Shown one piece after another: positions 10,586 to 18,985 of a stretch of 64,000 nt of DNA; the stretch's first letter is position 1; each line of letters begins with the position of its first letter. Below the pieces are notes generated by a model. The model did no database searches. It saw only the letters and a list, made by a program, of their open reading frames with translations, and was not told the DNA's origin. Origin of the DNA: Paraburkholderia sp. FT54 (GTDB lineage: Bacteria > Pseudomonadota > Gammaproteobacteria > Burkholderiales > Burkholderiaceae); contig NZ_CP134196.1 of NCBI RefSeq assembly GCF_031585635.1, positions 1,240,001 through 1,304,000 of the forward strand. Reading direction: 5' to 3'. The position numbers and the translations under genes were made by a program.

Positions 10586-11626
10586 ATGCGATACAACCAG
10601 TTGGGCCGTACCGGTGTGTTTGTTTCAGAATTATGTTTGGGCACGATGACCTTCGGCGGCGGCGGGGGCATCTGGAAGCAGATCGGCGATCTGCAGCAAG
10701 CGGACGCGGAGCGGCTGGTCGGCCGGGCGCTCGACGCGGGCATCAATTTCATCGACACAGCCGACGTTTATTCAGAGGGCCTGTCCGAACAGATCACGGG
10801 CCAGGCGCTGAAAAACCTCAAGGTGCCGCGCGACAAAGTGGTGGTGGCCACCAAAGTGTTCGGCCAGACGGGCGAGTTTCCCAACGCGCGCGGCGCCTCG
10901 CGGTATCACATCATCGACGGCGTGAAGGCGAGTTTGAAGCGTCTGCAACTCGATCACGTCGACCTGTATCAGATCCACGGTTTCGATCCGGCCACGCCGA
11001 TCGAAGAAACCATGCGCGCACTCGACACGCTGGTGCAGCACGGCCATGTGCGCTACGTGGGCGTGTCGAACTGGGCCGCCTGGCAGATCGTGAAAGCGCT
11101 CGGTATTTCCGAGCGTCTTGGGCTGGCGCGCTTCGAAACGCTGCAGGCGTATTACACGCTGGCGGGCCGCGACCTCGAACGTGAACTCGCGCCGATGCTG
11201 CACAGTGAAGGCCTCGGCCTGATGGTGTGGAGTCCGCTCGCGGGCGGCCTGCTGAGCGGCAAGTATGGACGTGAGCAGCAGGGCGAAGCGGGCAGCCGAC
11301 GCACGACGTTCGATTTTCCGCCGGTCAATCGCGAGCGCGCTTATGACTGTATCGACGTGATGCGCGATATCGCTGAGGCAAAAAAGGTGTCGGTGGCGCA
11401 GATCGCGCTGGCGTGGCTGCTGCATCAACGGGTGGTGACGACGGTGATCGTCGGCGCGAAGAAGGTCGAGCAACTCGACGACAACATCGCCGCCACCGGT
11501 GTCTCGCTCTCCGCGGATGAACTCGCGAAGCTCGATCAGGTCAGCACGCTGCCGGCGGAATACCCGGGCTGGATGCTGGAGCGTCAGGGCGAGCCGCGCC
11601 GCAAGCAACTGGAAGAGGCGCGGTAA
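10586..11626 (+). CDS. Aldo/keto reductase
   Basis: A 346-residue NADPH-dependent (alpha/beta)8-barrel oxidoreductase. The catalytic tetrad is visible: Asp in FIDTADVYSEG, Tyr in the same segment, Lys in VVVATKVFG and His in YQIHGFDP. The C-terminal VIVGAKKVEQLDDN is the cofactor-binding signature of general aldo/keto reductases (YajO/YdhF-like). The ATG at 10586 follows GGAG at 10573-10576; the frame is open further upstream but lacks a good start. The natural substrate is unknown; such enzymes reduce aldehydes and ketones. Confidence 0.88.
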   Translation: MRYNQLGRTGVFVSELCLGTMTFGGGGGIWKQIGDLQQADAERLVGRALDAGINFIDTADVYSEGLSEQITGQALKNLKVPRDKVVVATKVFGQTGEFPNARGASRYHIIDGVKASLKRLQLDHVDLYQIHGFDPATPIEETMRALDTLVQHGHVRYVGVSNWAAWQIVKALGISERLGLARFETLQAYYTLAGRDLERELAPMLHSEGLGLMVWSPLAGGLLSGKYGREQQGEAGSRRTTFDFPPVNRERAYDCIDVMRDIAEAKKVSVAQIALAWLLHQRVVTTVIVGAKKVEQLDDNIAATGVSLSADELAKLDQVSTLPAEYPGWMLERQGEPRRKQLEEAR

Positions 11627-11706
11627 CTGACTCGAAGGGCGGCCGCATGTGCGGGCCCCGCCGCTCGCGCAGCCACCGTTGCATGAGCGGCTCGCCCTAC
11701 GGCCGC

Positions 11707-12078
11707 TCATTCCACAGCGGCCTGCCCCGCATCAGCCGCTTGAGCGGCATAGGCCGCGGCGGCATCCATCGTGCGCGCCGAGTACACCATCGCGGCGCCC
11801 GCATTGATGGCAACCGCCACGCCCAGCGCTTCGGCGATTTCCTCGCGCGTCGCGCCATGCTTGAGCGCTTCGGCCGTGTGCACGGTAATACAACCATCAC
11901 AGCGCAGGCTGACCGCTACGGCGAGCGCAATCAGTTCGCGCGTTTTGGCGCCGAGCAGATCCTTCTTCTGGCCGGCGCCCGACAATGCCTGATAGCCTTT
12001 GACAGTATCGGGCGACAGTCTGGCGATCTCGCCGATACGGCCGACCAGTTCGTGACGGTAATCGATCCAGTTCAACAT
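11707..12078 (-). CDS. Carboxymuconolactone decarboxylase / AhpD-like protein
   Basis: A 123-residue all-helical protein of the CMD superfamily with an AhpD-like redox motif, RCDGCITVHT (CxxC followed by His). Such proteins act as alkylhydroperoxidase-type peroxidases or reductase partners. The ATG is preceded by a strong AAGGAG ribosome-binding site. It is divergent from the AraC-type gene at 12195, with 116 bases between them, a common regulator/target layout, so the AraC protein probably controls it (inference). Confidence 0.85.
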   Translation of the reverse strand: MLNWIDYRHELVGRIGEIARLSPDTVKGYQALSGAGQKKDLLGAKTRELIALAVAVSLRCDGCITVHTAEALKHGATREEIAEALGVAVAINAGAAMVYSARTMDAAAAYAAQAADAGQAAVE

Positions 12079-12194
12079 GGCGGTGCTCCTTGGCCTATTG
12101 CGCGTCGGCGGGTGCCGGCGTCGTGAGACCAGTATTGCGCTGCGCCGCGATATCCTGAATACTCGATTCGCTCAACTTTTAGCGCGATCGTCTC

Positions 12195-13145
12195 ATGGAT
12201 ACGCTCAGCCGACTGCTCGACCTCGCCCGTCCCCAAGCCAGTCTCGATCTGCGCTGCCTGCTTTCGGGCGCCTTCGATATCGTCCATGACCCGGCGGAGG
12301 CGGGCATTGCGCCGTTTCACCTGGTGCTGGACGGCGCGTGCATCGTCGAAACCGCGGACGGCGCGCAGCGTGCGTTGCGCGCGGGCGACTTCATGCTGTT
12401 TCCGCGCGGCGCGGCGCATCGCGTGCGCGACGTGAAGCAGTCGGCTGCCCACGCGCCGTTGACGCCAAGCCATGACGGCATGCTGCCTGTGCGTCGCAAC
12501 GACGGCCAGGACGACGCCCGCATTCCCGCCGACCTCGACCTTCTCTGCGGCCGCTTTGTCTACTCGCCCGGTTCATCGGCCTTGCTGCTGAACGCATTGC
12601 CCGATCCGTTCCATGTCTCGCTGAGCGGCATGGAAACGAGGGACTCATTGCAGACGGTAATCGCCTTGATGCGCAGCGAGGCCGAACGACGTCAGGCGGG
12701 CGCCCTCGCGATCGTCACCGCATTGAGCCACGCGCTGCTGGCTATGGCGCTACGGGTGCACGGCGAGCAGAACGCGTCGGCTTCAGGCGTGCTCGCGCTG
12801 CTCGCCGACGCGCGCCTGGGCGCTTCCGTGCAAGGCATGCTGAGCGCGCCCGAACGGGCGTGGACCATCGCCGAACTCGGCGACCTCGCCGCCATGTCGC
12901 GCGCGACTTACGCACGCCATTTCAACGAGCGCGCCGGCATGACGGTAATGGACTTTCTCACGCAGATCCGTATGACCATCGCGTGCGATCTGCTGCGCCG
13001 CACGCAGCGCAGCGCGGCCGAGATCGGCGAGGCGGTGGGCTATCAATCGGAGGCCGCCTTCGGCAAGGCGTTTCAGCAAAGCGTGGGCGTGACGCCGGGA
13101 CGTTACCGGCGTCGTCCGCAAGAGAACGAGGCGGCGGAAAACTAG
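12195..13145 (+). CDS. AraC-family transcriptional regulator with N-terminal cupin
   Basis: 316 residues. The first ~180 form a cupin-type sensing domain (ALRAGDFMLFPRGAAHRVRD is typical of the AraC cupin_6 group). The C-terminal ~100 residues contain the double helix-turn-helix: DLAAMSRATYARHFNERAG and the signature around EIGEAVGYQSEAAFGKAF, ending VTPGRYRR. The ligand is unknown. It sits divergent from the AhpD-like gene and is the probable regulator of that gene. Its TAG overlaps the stop of the convergent FUSC-like gene within a shared CTAG. Confidence 0.88.
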   Translation: MDTLSRLLDLARPQASLDLRCLLSGAFDIVHDPAEAGIAPFHLVLDGACIVETADGAQRALRAGDFMLFPRGAAHRVRDVKQSAAHAPLTPSHDGMLPVRRNDGQDDARIPADLDLLCGRFVYSPGSSALLLNALPDPFHVSLSGMETRDSLQTVIALMRSEAERRQAGALAIVTALSHALLAMALRVHGEQNASASGVLALLADARLGASVQGMLSAPERAWTIAELGDLAAMSRATYARHFNERAGMTVMDFLTQIRMTIACDLLRRTQRSAAEIGEAVGYQSEAAFGKAFQQSVGVTPGRYRRRPQENEAAEN

Positions 13146-13714
13146 CCAGGTTTGCCCGGTTTGCCGAACCAGCGCTGTTCGATCCATGACATCAGGAAGG
13201 CCACCAGCAGCGCGCAGACCGTGCCGAGCGTCACTTCGCCAAGGCGCAGCAGGGCTTTGTCCCAGGCGGGCCCGATGCCCGGCACCAGCAGCATGATCGT
13301 CGCGGTAATGCCGCCCAGACGCGCCGCGCTGCCGACGTTCAGGATCCAGCACAGGGCGATCGCCACGCCCACCGTGGCCGCATAGGCCGCGAAATAGCCG
13401 GCGCCGAACGTGGCGCCCACGAGTCCGCACACGCCGCCGACCATCGCGCCGATGAATTGATCGCGCGACAGATTGCGGGTGTCGACATAACTATGCTGGC
13501 TGACCGCGATCGCCGTGATGGCGGCCCAGAAGGTCTGCTCCGTATGCAGCGCGCGGCCAATGGCGACCGCCAGGCTTGCACCGGCGACCGCCTGCACGGC
13601 CATGAAGCTGCCTTCGATCAGGCGCTCGCCGAGCGGCAACGACTTGAGAAAGGCAAACAGCGAGTTGGCGGCGCTCGCCCGTGCCGTACGTGCTGAATCG
13701 TCGCGTGAGGTCAT
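13142..13714 (-). CDS. FUSC-like membrane protein
   Basis: About 190 residues from the ATG at 13714; a TTG at 13768 is an alternative start. Four to six hydrophobic segments are visible (around VAGASLAVAIG, FIGAMVGGVCGLVGATFGAG, VGVAIALCWIL, LGTVCALLVAFLMSW). The HTEQTFWAAITAIAV and RLGGITATIML segments resemble the transmembrane part of fusaric-acid-resistance (FUSC/YccS) proteins, here in a short form without the cytoplasmic domain. A role in efflux is only suggested. Its stop shares CTAG with the AraC gene stop. Confidence 0.75.
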   Translation of the reverse strand: MTSRDDSARTARASAANSLFAFLKSLPLGERLIEGSFMAVQAVAGASLAVAIGRALHTEQTFWAAITAIAVSQHSYVDTRNLSRDQFIGAMVGGVCGLVGATFGAGYFAAYAATVGVAIALCWILNVGSAARLGGITATIMLLVPGIGPAWDKALLRLGEVTLGTVCALLVAFLMSWIEQRWFGKPGKPG

Positions 13715-13831
13715 CGGATGTGAGGGGGCGTATTGGAGCGTGAAGGTTTCGTATTCTAGCGACTCCAATTGACGCGAGCAGACACGGGCTCGCCAGCACG
13801 TCTACAGGCCGCGTACCGGCGAAGCCGTAGC

Positions 13832-15157
13832 TTAACCTTCGCGACTGCGCAGCCGGTGATACCAGTTCATCAACGGCGTAGCCGAGACGCCGTGAATCAC
13901 GACCGACGCCGCGATCACGGCCAGCGTGAGTGGCACGAGCGGGGCGACGTCGGCAGCGGCGCCGTTTTCAAGCGCGTACGCCAGGTAGTAAAACGAACCG
14001 ATGCCGCGTATCCCGAACCAGCTCATCAGACGGCGTTGCGTCGGTGTCGCGCTCGACCCCAGCAGCGACAACTCGACGGATATCGGCCGCACGAGCACGA
14101 ACAGCGCGGCGGTGAGTGCGACGGTCTGCCAGGTGAAGAGCGGCGTGCGCATGGTGGCGAGCACGTTGCCGACCATCGCCATGACCGCGACCTCGGCAAT
14201 GCGTTCGAGTTCGATCGTGAAACCGAGTACTGACTCCGTCATAAACGCGTGCGCTTTGCCCGGATGCGCCGCGGTCGCTTCGACGTCTTCGGAATCGACG
14301 GTGCCGATGGTCTTGCGAGGCGACTTGCCGCCGCTCGCGCGGTGTTCGACACGGCGCATGGCGACACCGGCCGCGAACACGGCCAGAAACCCATAGGTGT
14401 GGACGAGTTGCGCGGCGCCATACGACAGTTCGATCAGGCCGAGCGCGAAGAAACCCTCCAGCCCGAGCGCCTGCGCGTGGCGCGTGCGCAGCCATGCCAC
14501 CGCGTGGGTCGTGGCCCAGCCGAGCACGCTGCCGATAGCGATTGCGCCCGCCACGCCCCACACGATGCTGCCCGCGAGCTGCAGGTTCAGCAGGTCGCCC
14601 GTCTCGGCGGCGGGCGCCGCGCATAACGCCAGGCCGAGCATCGCGAAGGGCAGTGCGATGCCGTCGTTCAGGCCGCCTTCGCCGGACAGCGCGAAGCGCA
14701 GCAGGTCGTGATCGCCGGGGTTGTGCACTTGCACGTCGTGGGCCAGCACCGGATCGGTCGGCGCGAGGATCGCCGCCAGCAGCAAGGCCGGCCCCCAGCC
14801 GAGATGCAGGACGTACACGCCGAACAGCATCAGCAGCGGAATGGTCGCGAGCATCGCAAGGAAGCCGAGACGCAGCGGCACGGTCCACAGTTTTTCCAGC
14901 ATGCCAAGCCGCAGCCGCAGGCCGATGGCAAACAGCGAGACGAGCAGCGCGACTTCGGTGATGGTGCGCAGCACATGCGCGTCGGCGATCATGTCCAGGC
15001 GCAACAGGCCGATACCGGGCGGCCCGAGGGCGTAGCCGATCGCAAGGTAGAACATGGCGGCGCTGACGGGCAGCCGCCGCAGTGTCGTTGCCGCCAGACC
15101 CATGAAAACGAGTACGGCACCGACAATGAGAAACCACAAAGTTTCGTGCATGCGCAT
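13832..15157 (-). CDS. Cation:proton antiporter (CPA1/NhaP-like)
   Basis: About 441 residues with 11-13 hydrophobic helices. CPA1 family signatures are ILAPTDPVLAHDV and GEGGLNDGIALPFAML, which hold the conserved ion-binding Asp residues. It should exchange Na+ or K+ for H+ across the inner membrane. ATGs at 15187, 15157 and 15151 are all possible and none has a good ribosome-binding site; 15157 is used. It lies 85 bases downstream of the DUF3175 gene on the same strand, and could be the last gene of a PRC-barrel/DUF3175/antiporter unit. Confidence 0.85.
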   Translation of the reverse strand: MRMHETLWFLIVGAVLVFMGLAATTLRRLPVSAAMFYLAIGYALGPPGIGLLRLDMIADAHVLRTITEVALLVSLFAIGLRLRLGMLEKLWTVPLRLGFLAMLATIPLLMLFGVYVLHLGWGPALLLAAILAPTDPVLAHDVQVHNPGDHDLLRFALSGEGGLNDGIALPFAMLGLALCAAPAAETGDLLNLQLAGSIVWGVAGAIAIGSVLGWATTHAVAWLRTRHAQALGLEGFFALGLIELSYGAAQLVHTYGFLAVFAAGVAMRRVEHRASGGKSPRKTIGTVDSEDVEATAAHPGKAHAFMTESVLGFTIELERIAEVAVMAMVGNVLATMRTPLFTWQTVALTAALFVLVRPISVELSLLGSSATPTQRRLMSWFGIRGIGSFYYLAYALENGAAADVAPLVPLTLAVIAASVVIHGVSATPLMNWYHRLRSREG

Positions 15158-15241
15158 CCGGTGAGGGCCCGCGTGCGTGTGCTGCATGCGGGCCGGTTGA
15201 ACAAAGGTGCGCCCGGACGCGTCAGTCAGTGACGCGTCATT

Positions 15242-15628
15242 TCAAGGCGCGCGTCCGAATGCTTCGCGCAGCTTGCGCTTGGCTCGCTGCAAGGTGTCGC
15301 GGCGCGCTTTCGGCAAGTTCCTGCCGGCGCGATTGATATAGAAGTTCAGCATCGACATGGCCGACTGGAACGGCGTGCCCTTGCGGCGCCGGCTTTTCGT
15401 CGACGACGCTTTGAGCGACTGTGCGATCGACTCCGCGCTGCCGGTTTTGAAAATATCGTGTTGGATGTCCATCGCGTCGCTGGTTTCCATCACGTGATGC
15501 GACCACTTCTTCGGGCTCTTCGCGCGATGCGCCGCTTGTGCCTGGGCATGCCGTTGGCGCGGCGGCCGGCCCGACTTGCCGCGCGCGACTGGGCGTCTGG
15601 ACTTGCTGGTGGATTTTCGGGTGGCCAT
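15242..15628 (-). CDS. DUF3175 domain protein
   Basis: A 128-residue very basic protein. The first ~40 residues are Lys/Arg/Ser/Ala-rich and histone-tail-like. The remainder matches DUF3175: KKWSHHVMETSDAMDIQ followed by FQSAMSMLNFYINRAGRNLP. No enzymatic function is known. The basic tail suggests nucleic-acid binding (inference). It follows the PRC-barrel gene on the same strand after 164 bases. Confidence 0.82.
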   Translation of the reverse strand: MATRKSTSKSRRPVARGKSGRPPRQRHAQAQAAHRAKSPKKWSHHVMETSDAMDIQHDIFKTGSAESIAQSLKASSTKSRRRKGTPFQSAMSMLNFYINRAGRNLPKARRDTLQRAKRKLREAFGRAP

Positions 15629-15792
15629 GATGCCGCCTCCTGATCGGATCGTGCGTGCGCGCTGATCGCTCTGATCGCGCTCATTGTGCGCTCAAACAGA
15701 AACGCGCCGGCTGCCGCGGTGGCGGCATGCCGGCGCATCGGCCCGGCTATGGGTGAGCGCTGGTGGCGGCGCGCCCCATGCACGAGCATACG

Positions 15793-16320
15793 TTACAACT
15801 TCAGCCCGCCAGCCTCCGGCGCGTCCGACGATGCCGGGGGAACGTCGCCGACACCGTAGTCGTCGCGGCGCGCATAGGCGTCGCGGCCCCAGTACGGTTC
15901 GCTGCCGTAGTACTGGTGCACGGAGGTGGCCCACGTCTGGTCCGCCATGGATGGCCAATGGTCCTTGTCGAAACCCGGTGCGTTCTTCACGCGCTCAGCG
16001 GTCATGTTCAGCACGAAGCACTTCCGTCCGGTATCGAGCGTCAAAGCATGCCATGGTATGGCGAGCAGCTTGTCGCCGATGCCGAGAAAGCCGCCGCTCG
16101 ACAGGACGGCATACGCAACGCGGCCCGCGCCGACGTCGAGCATGATGTCCTTGATCTTGCCGATGTCCTCGCCGTCGCTGCTGAGCACTTTGTCGCCGTC
16201 GAGGGTGGAGGCGGCCATGACGTCCGGGCCGGGGCCGTCCGCGGTCGCGCTGCCTTTGCCGACGATTCGGGCGCCCTGGTCTTGCCGCATGCCGGCTTGC
16301 GACTGTGTCTGGTTGAGCAT
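15793..16320 (-). CDS. PRC-barrel domain protein
   Basis: 175 residues. A PRC-barrel domain spans about residues 32-110 (VMAASTLDGDKVLSSDGEDI, then KIKDIMLDVGAGRVAYAVLSSGG and LLAIPWHAL). The C-terminal ~60 residues are Tyr/Asp-rich and flexible. PRC-barrels are small beta domains found in photosynthetic reaction centres, RimM and many stress proteins. The ATG follows a strong GAGGAGG. A sigma-54-type promoter lies 38-53 bases upstream at 16358-16373. It shares its regulatory region with the divergent exported protein at 16630. Confidence 0.85.
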   Translation of the reverse strand: MLNQTQSQAGMRQDQGARIVGKGSATADGPGPDVMAASTLDGDKVLSSDGEDIGKIKDIMLDVGAGRVAYAVLSSGGFLGIGDKLLAIPWHALTLDTGRKCFVLNMTAERVKNAPGFDKDHWPSMADQTWATSVHQYYGSEPYWGRDAYARRDDYGVGDVPPASSDAPEAGGLKL

Positions 16321-16357
16321 GATGAGCCTCCTCTAAGGTTAGGTGTGTGCAAGGCTC

Positions 16358-16373
16358 AGCAACCGGCGTTCCT
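16358..16373 (-). promoter_or_regulatory. Candidate sigma-54 promoter for PRC-barrel gene
   Basis: On the minus strand the sequence reads AGGAACG-CCGG-TTGCT, matching TGGCACG-N4-TTGCW with the invariant GG and GC exactly 10 bases apart. The predicted start is near 16347, giving a ~27-base leader that contains GAGGAGG. Confidence 0.6.
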
Positions 16374-16385
16374 TCAAATTCTGAA

Positions 16386-16403
16386 CGGCATCGCGCGATG
16401 CCG
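16386..16403. promoter_or_regulatory. 18-base perfect palindrome between divergent promoters
   Basis: CGGCATCGCGCGATGCCG is a perfect inverted repeat, between the two opposing -24/-12 elements at 16358 and 16549. Its position fits an upstream activator site, but no regulator can be named. Confidence 0.4.
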
Positions 16404-16548
16404 CGGCGGTGATCCATGCTCAGGCATGCTGCGTTTGCAGAGAACATGTGCGAAGCGTCCCGCCAAACGCGTAAAGCACGCTGACGCATTTGAAAATATT
16501 TCGTCCAAACAGATCGACGGGGAGAACTGGGAACACGTCGCCGTTATG

Positions 16549-16564
16549 AGGCATAGCCCTTGCG
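16549..16564 (+). promoter_or_regulatory. Candidate sigma-54 promoter for the Gly-rich exported protein
   Basis: AGGCATA-GCCC-TTGCG has GG and GC at the correct 10-base spacing and a good TTGC block; the first base and the CACG region deviate. It lies 66 bases before the ATG at 16630. It shares the CCTTGCG block with the element at 18429. Confidence 0.45.
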
Positions 16565-16629
16565 GGATGTTCACGCAGCAGCGCGATCAATAACTTGCGT
16601 ACGCTGTCCATCCATCCTCGGAGACTTCA

Positions 16630-16923
16630 ATGAACTATTCAAAAGCATTGCTGGTATCGGCACTCGTCGCCATGTCGGGCGTGGCATTCGCGCAAGCAGG
16701 CGGCGGCAACGGTAACGGCGGCGGCGGTGGCACCGGCGGCTCGGGCAACGCGCACGGCGCGGCAACCGCGGCACCGACCACGGATGGACAACCCACGGCG
16801 GGCGCGATGAGTTCCAGTGGCTCGACATCCCATCACATGTCGAAGTCGAAGGCCAGGAAGCCGAAGACGGATTCGACCAATACGCCCGGCGCGGATGCGA
16901 GCAGCGATACAAAAGGTCAGTGA
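16630..16923 (+). CDS. Small Gly/Ser/Thr-rich exported protein
   Basis: 97 residues. A signal peptide is clear (MNYSKALLVSALVAMSGVAFA, cleavage after AFA near residue 21). The mature part starts with a glycine/asparagine run and continues with low-complexity Ser/Thr/Ala and a Lys-rich patch (SKSKARKPK). No family recognised. It is probably periplasmic or surface-exposed and disordered. GGAG at 16619-16622 supports the ATG. Confidence 0.75.
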   Translation: MNYSKALLVSALVAMSGVAFAQAGGGNGNGGGGGTGGSGNAHGAATAAPTTDGQPTAGAMSSSGSTSHHMSKSKARKPKTDSTNTPGADASSDTKGQ

Positions 16924-16983
16924 GCGGACCGCATAGCCGCGGGGTCATCGTGACGGGGCAGCCGGTTTTCTGAGCGGCGCGCT

Positions 16984-18291
16984 TTAAGGCGCCGCCTGTT
17001 TCACCCCACGCGACGCACCCGCTGCGCGCCCGCCCGCCACCCGGGGCGCGGTGCGCGCGCCGGCCTTCGCATCGGCCTGCGTCGCTGCCTTACGCACCAC
17101 GCGCGACTTCTTCAGCAAACGGGAAATCGAATCGTCGATGCTCTCCGCCACCGCCGACTCTCGCGCCTTGCGGCCCTTCGCGCCGGCTTGCCGCGCGAGC
17201 TTCGCGGCGCGCTTCTCGGCCTGCGCGAGTAAGGTGGCAAACGCCACTTCGTCCACTCTCAGCCCACGGCGCGACTGCGCGGGCGCGAGGCTCTGCAACT
17301 CGTCCGCTTCGAATGCGCTGATCACCGCAGGGTGAATGTAGCAACGCTTGCACACGGCCGGCGTATTGCGCAGTAAACCTGCCACGTCCTTCACGGTGGC
17401 AACGATATGCCGGCGCGCTTCCGCCGCACTGCTGCACATCAGGCGGCGCAGCGCGGCCAACGCGTAGACGCTGCCGGCCCACGTGCGATAGTCCTTGGCC
17501 GTGAAATCCGCGTCGCTCGCACGGCGCAGGTAGTCGTTGATGTCGGCGGAGCCGACGGTGCGGCGTGTGCCGTCTTCATCGAGATACTGGAACAGGTCGT
17601 GGCCGGGCAGTTCGGCGCAACGCCGCACGATGCGCTTCACGCGCGGATTGTTCACGGTCACGTCGTGTTCGATGCCGCTCTTGCCGCGAAATCTGAAACG
17701 CAACTGGCCGGCTTCGATCTTCACGTGCTTTTTGCGCAGCGTCGTCAAACCGTAAGACTGGTTATCGCGCGCGTATTCGACACTGCCGATCCGGATCAGC
17801 GTCGTATCGAGCAACTGCACGATCGCGGCGATGACTTTGTCGCACGGCATGCCCGGCAGGTTCAGGTCGCGCGCGACACGCGCGCGGATTTTCGGCAACG
17901 CGCGGCCGAACTCGGCCATGCGTTCGTATTTGTCGGTGTCGCGCGTTGCACGCCAACGCGGGTGATAGCGGTATTGCTTGCGCCCGCGCGCGTCGCGGCC
18001 GGTGGCCTGAACATGGCCGCGCGCATCCGGACAGATCCACACGTCTTCATAAGCGGGTGGAATGGCGAGCGCGTTGATGCGTTGGATTTCGTCCTGGTCG
18101 TCGATGCGCTTGCCCGCTACATCGAAATACGCGAATCCCTCTTTTTCACGCCGACGGGTGATGCCGGGCTTCGTATCGTCGGCGTGGCGCAAGCCCGGCG
18201 GCATGGCGGCAGGCGCGGCCTGTTTCGCGCTGTCGTCGTCCATGTCGCCGGGGCGGCGTTGGATCGGAGTGGTCGTGGCAGCCATCGTCAT
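16984..18291 (-). CDS. DNA topoisomerase IB
   Basis: A 435-residue poxvirus-type (type IB) topoisomerase, which relaxes supercoils by transient 3'-phosphotyrosyl nicking. The start at 18291 (MTMAATTTP; 18285 also possible) gives normal family length. Signatures: IPPAYEDVWICPDARGHVQATGRDARGR is spread across residues ~75-105, then TAKDYRTWAGSVYA with catalytic Arg, and the nucleophile Tyr318 in KRCYIHP. The C-terminus is a long Lys/Ala/Arg-rich tail that may add DNA affinity. A sigma-54-type promoter at 18348-18363 (minus) lies ~60 bases upstream. Topo IB sits in stress gene clusters in many soil bacteria. Confidence 0.93.
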   Translation of the reverse strand: MTMAATTTPIQRRPGDMDDDSAKQAAPAAMPPGLRHADDTKPGITRRREKEGFAYFDVAGKRIDDQDEIQRINALAIPPAYEDVWICPDARGHVQATGRDARGRKQYRYHPRWRATRDTDKYERMAEFGRALPKIRARVARDLNLPGMPCDKVIAAIVQLLDTTLIRIGSVEYARDNQSYGLTTLRKKHVKIEAGQLRFRFRGKSGIEHDVTVNNPRVKRIVRRCAELPGHDLFQYLDEDGTRRTVGSADINDYLRRASDADFTAKDYRTWAGSVYALAALRRLMCSSAAEARRHIVATVKDVAGLLRNTPAVCKRCYIHPAVISAFEADELQSLAPAQSRRGLRVDEVAFATLLAQAEKRAAKLARQAGAKGRKARESAVAESIDDSISRLLKKSRVVRKAATQADAKAGARTAPRVAGGRAAGASRGVKQAAP

Positions 18292-18347
18292 CGTCTTGGG
18301 AAGAAGTTTCAAGCGGAAGGCGCGCTTTGCGCCGCTGACTCGCTTCA

Positions 18348-18363
18348 AGCAAAGGCAATGCCC
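18348..18363 (-). promoter_or_regulatory. Candidate sigma-54 promoter for topoisomerase IB
   Basis: The minus strand reads GGGCATT-GCCT-TTGCT, a good -24/-12 match with correct GG-N10-GC spacing. The predicted start is near 18337, 46 bases before the ATG at 18291. It is divergent from the element at 18429-18444. Confidence 0.6.
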
Positions 18364-18428
18364 AGCGTTGCCCTTGCCGTACCGCGTGCTGGCCGCCTCG
18401 CATTGCTTCGGGTTGCTTCGCGGGCAAG

Positions 18429-18444
18429 CGGAACAATCCTTGCG
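18429..18444 (+). promoter_or_regulatory. Candidate sigma-54 promoter for the acidic protein gene
   Basis: CGGAACA-ATCC-TTGCG keeps GG-N10-GC and TTGC, with weaker agreement around -22. It sits 50-65 bases before the ATG at 18494. It resembles the GGAAC variant seen at 16358. Confidence 0.45.
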
Positions 18445-18493
18445 AATCCTCTGCTCTGCATGGGTAATGAACGAACCAACCAAGGAGAGCGCC

Positions 18494-18835
18494 ATGAGCA
18501 GCACCCTGAATCCCGATGAAGAGCCGCAACAGGTCGTCAAACAAACCGCCGGCACGACCGGCGCGCTCGGTCCGAGCGATTCGTCCGATAGCGGCAGCGA
18601 CACTGCCGGTGCGAAGCGTCATGAGTTCGACGCGGATAGTGAACTGGACAACCACGCGCTCGAAACGGGCGACTCCGAACTCGGCAGCGATACGGACCGC
18701 GCCGGCACAGGCGAGCGCGCCGCTGCCGATGGCGATTCGACACTGGTGCCGGACGCCGACATCGAGCCCGACCACGTGATCGATCCGCTGCTAGACGACG
18801 ATGACGGCCTCGACGACGACCCGCAAGGTCTTTGA
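18494..18835 (+). CDS. Acidic low-complexity protein
   Basis: 113 residues, strongly acidic: Asp/Glu/Ser rich, with a DDDDGLDDD segment near the C-terminus. There is no signal peptide and no hydrophobic core, so it is probably disordered. A perfect AAGGAGAG ribosome-binding site at 18482-18489 supports the start. No known domain recognised. Acidic disordered proteins in stress clusters can act as hydration or chaperone-like factors, but nothing here proves a function. Confidence 0.7.
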   Translation: MSSTLNPDEEPQQVVKQTAGTTGALGPSDSSDSGSDTAGAKRHEFDADSELDNHALETGDSELGSDTDRAGTGERAAADGDSTLVPDADIEPDHVIDPLLDDDDGLDDDPQGL

Positions 18836-18891
18836 CCCGGCCTGGCAATCATCCGATGGGCACCATGGATCGGGCAGGTAACCGAAAACAT

Positions 18892-18907
18892 GGGCACGTC
18901 TTTTGCT
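18892..18907 (+). promoter_or_regulatory. Candidate sigma-54 promoter for the PfpI gene unit
   Basis: GGGCACG-TCTT-TTGCT matches the consensus TGGCACG-N4-TTGCW at every conserved base except the first. The predicted start is near 18918, 68 bases before the ATG at 18986. It is one of the strongest elements in the island. Confidence 0.68.
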
Positions 18908-18985
18908 GAATCGAAGTGAATGAAAGGCGGGGCTGCGCTGCGCGCCCGGCCCGGCACTTACACGAAGACACGAAGGAGAGTATGT

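Larger units (their letters stand above)
16321..16629. other. Divergent promoter region with two -24/-12 elements
   Basis: This 309-base gap has no gene. It separates the PRC-barrel gene (minus) from the Gly-rich exported protein gene (plus). It contains a -24/-12 element facing each gene and a perfect 18-base palindrome (16386-16403) between them, a plausible activator or IHF/bEBP-binding area. Confidence 0.6.

Noticed and set aside
13142..13145. Shared CTAG of two convergent stop codons as a functional signal
   Set aside because: Compact convergent genes often share TAG this way; no further structure around it.
16974..16995. GCGGCGC/GCGCCGC hairpin as terminator at the topo IB end
   Set aside because: Only a 7-bp stem, no T tract, and it overlaps the stop codon region; could be chance in GC-rich DNA.
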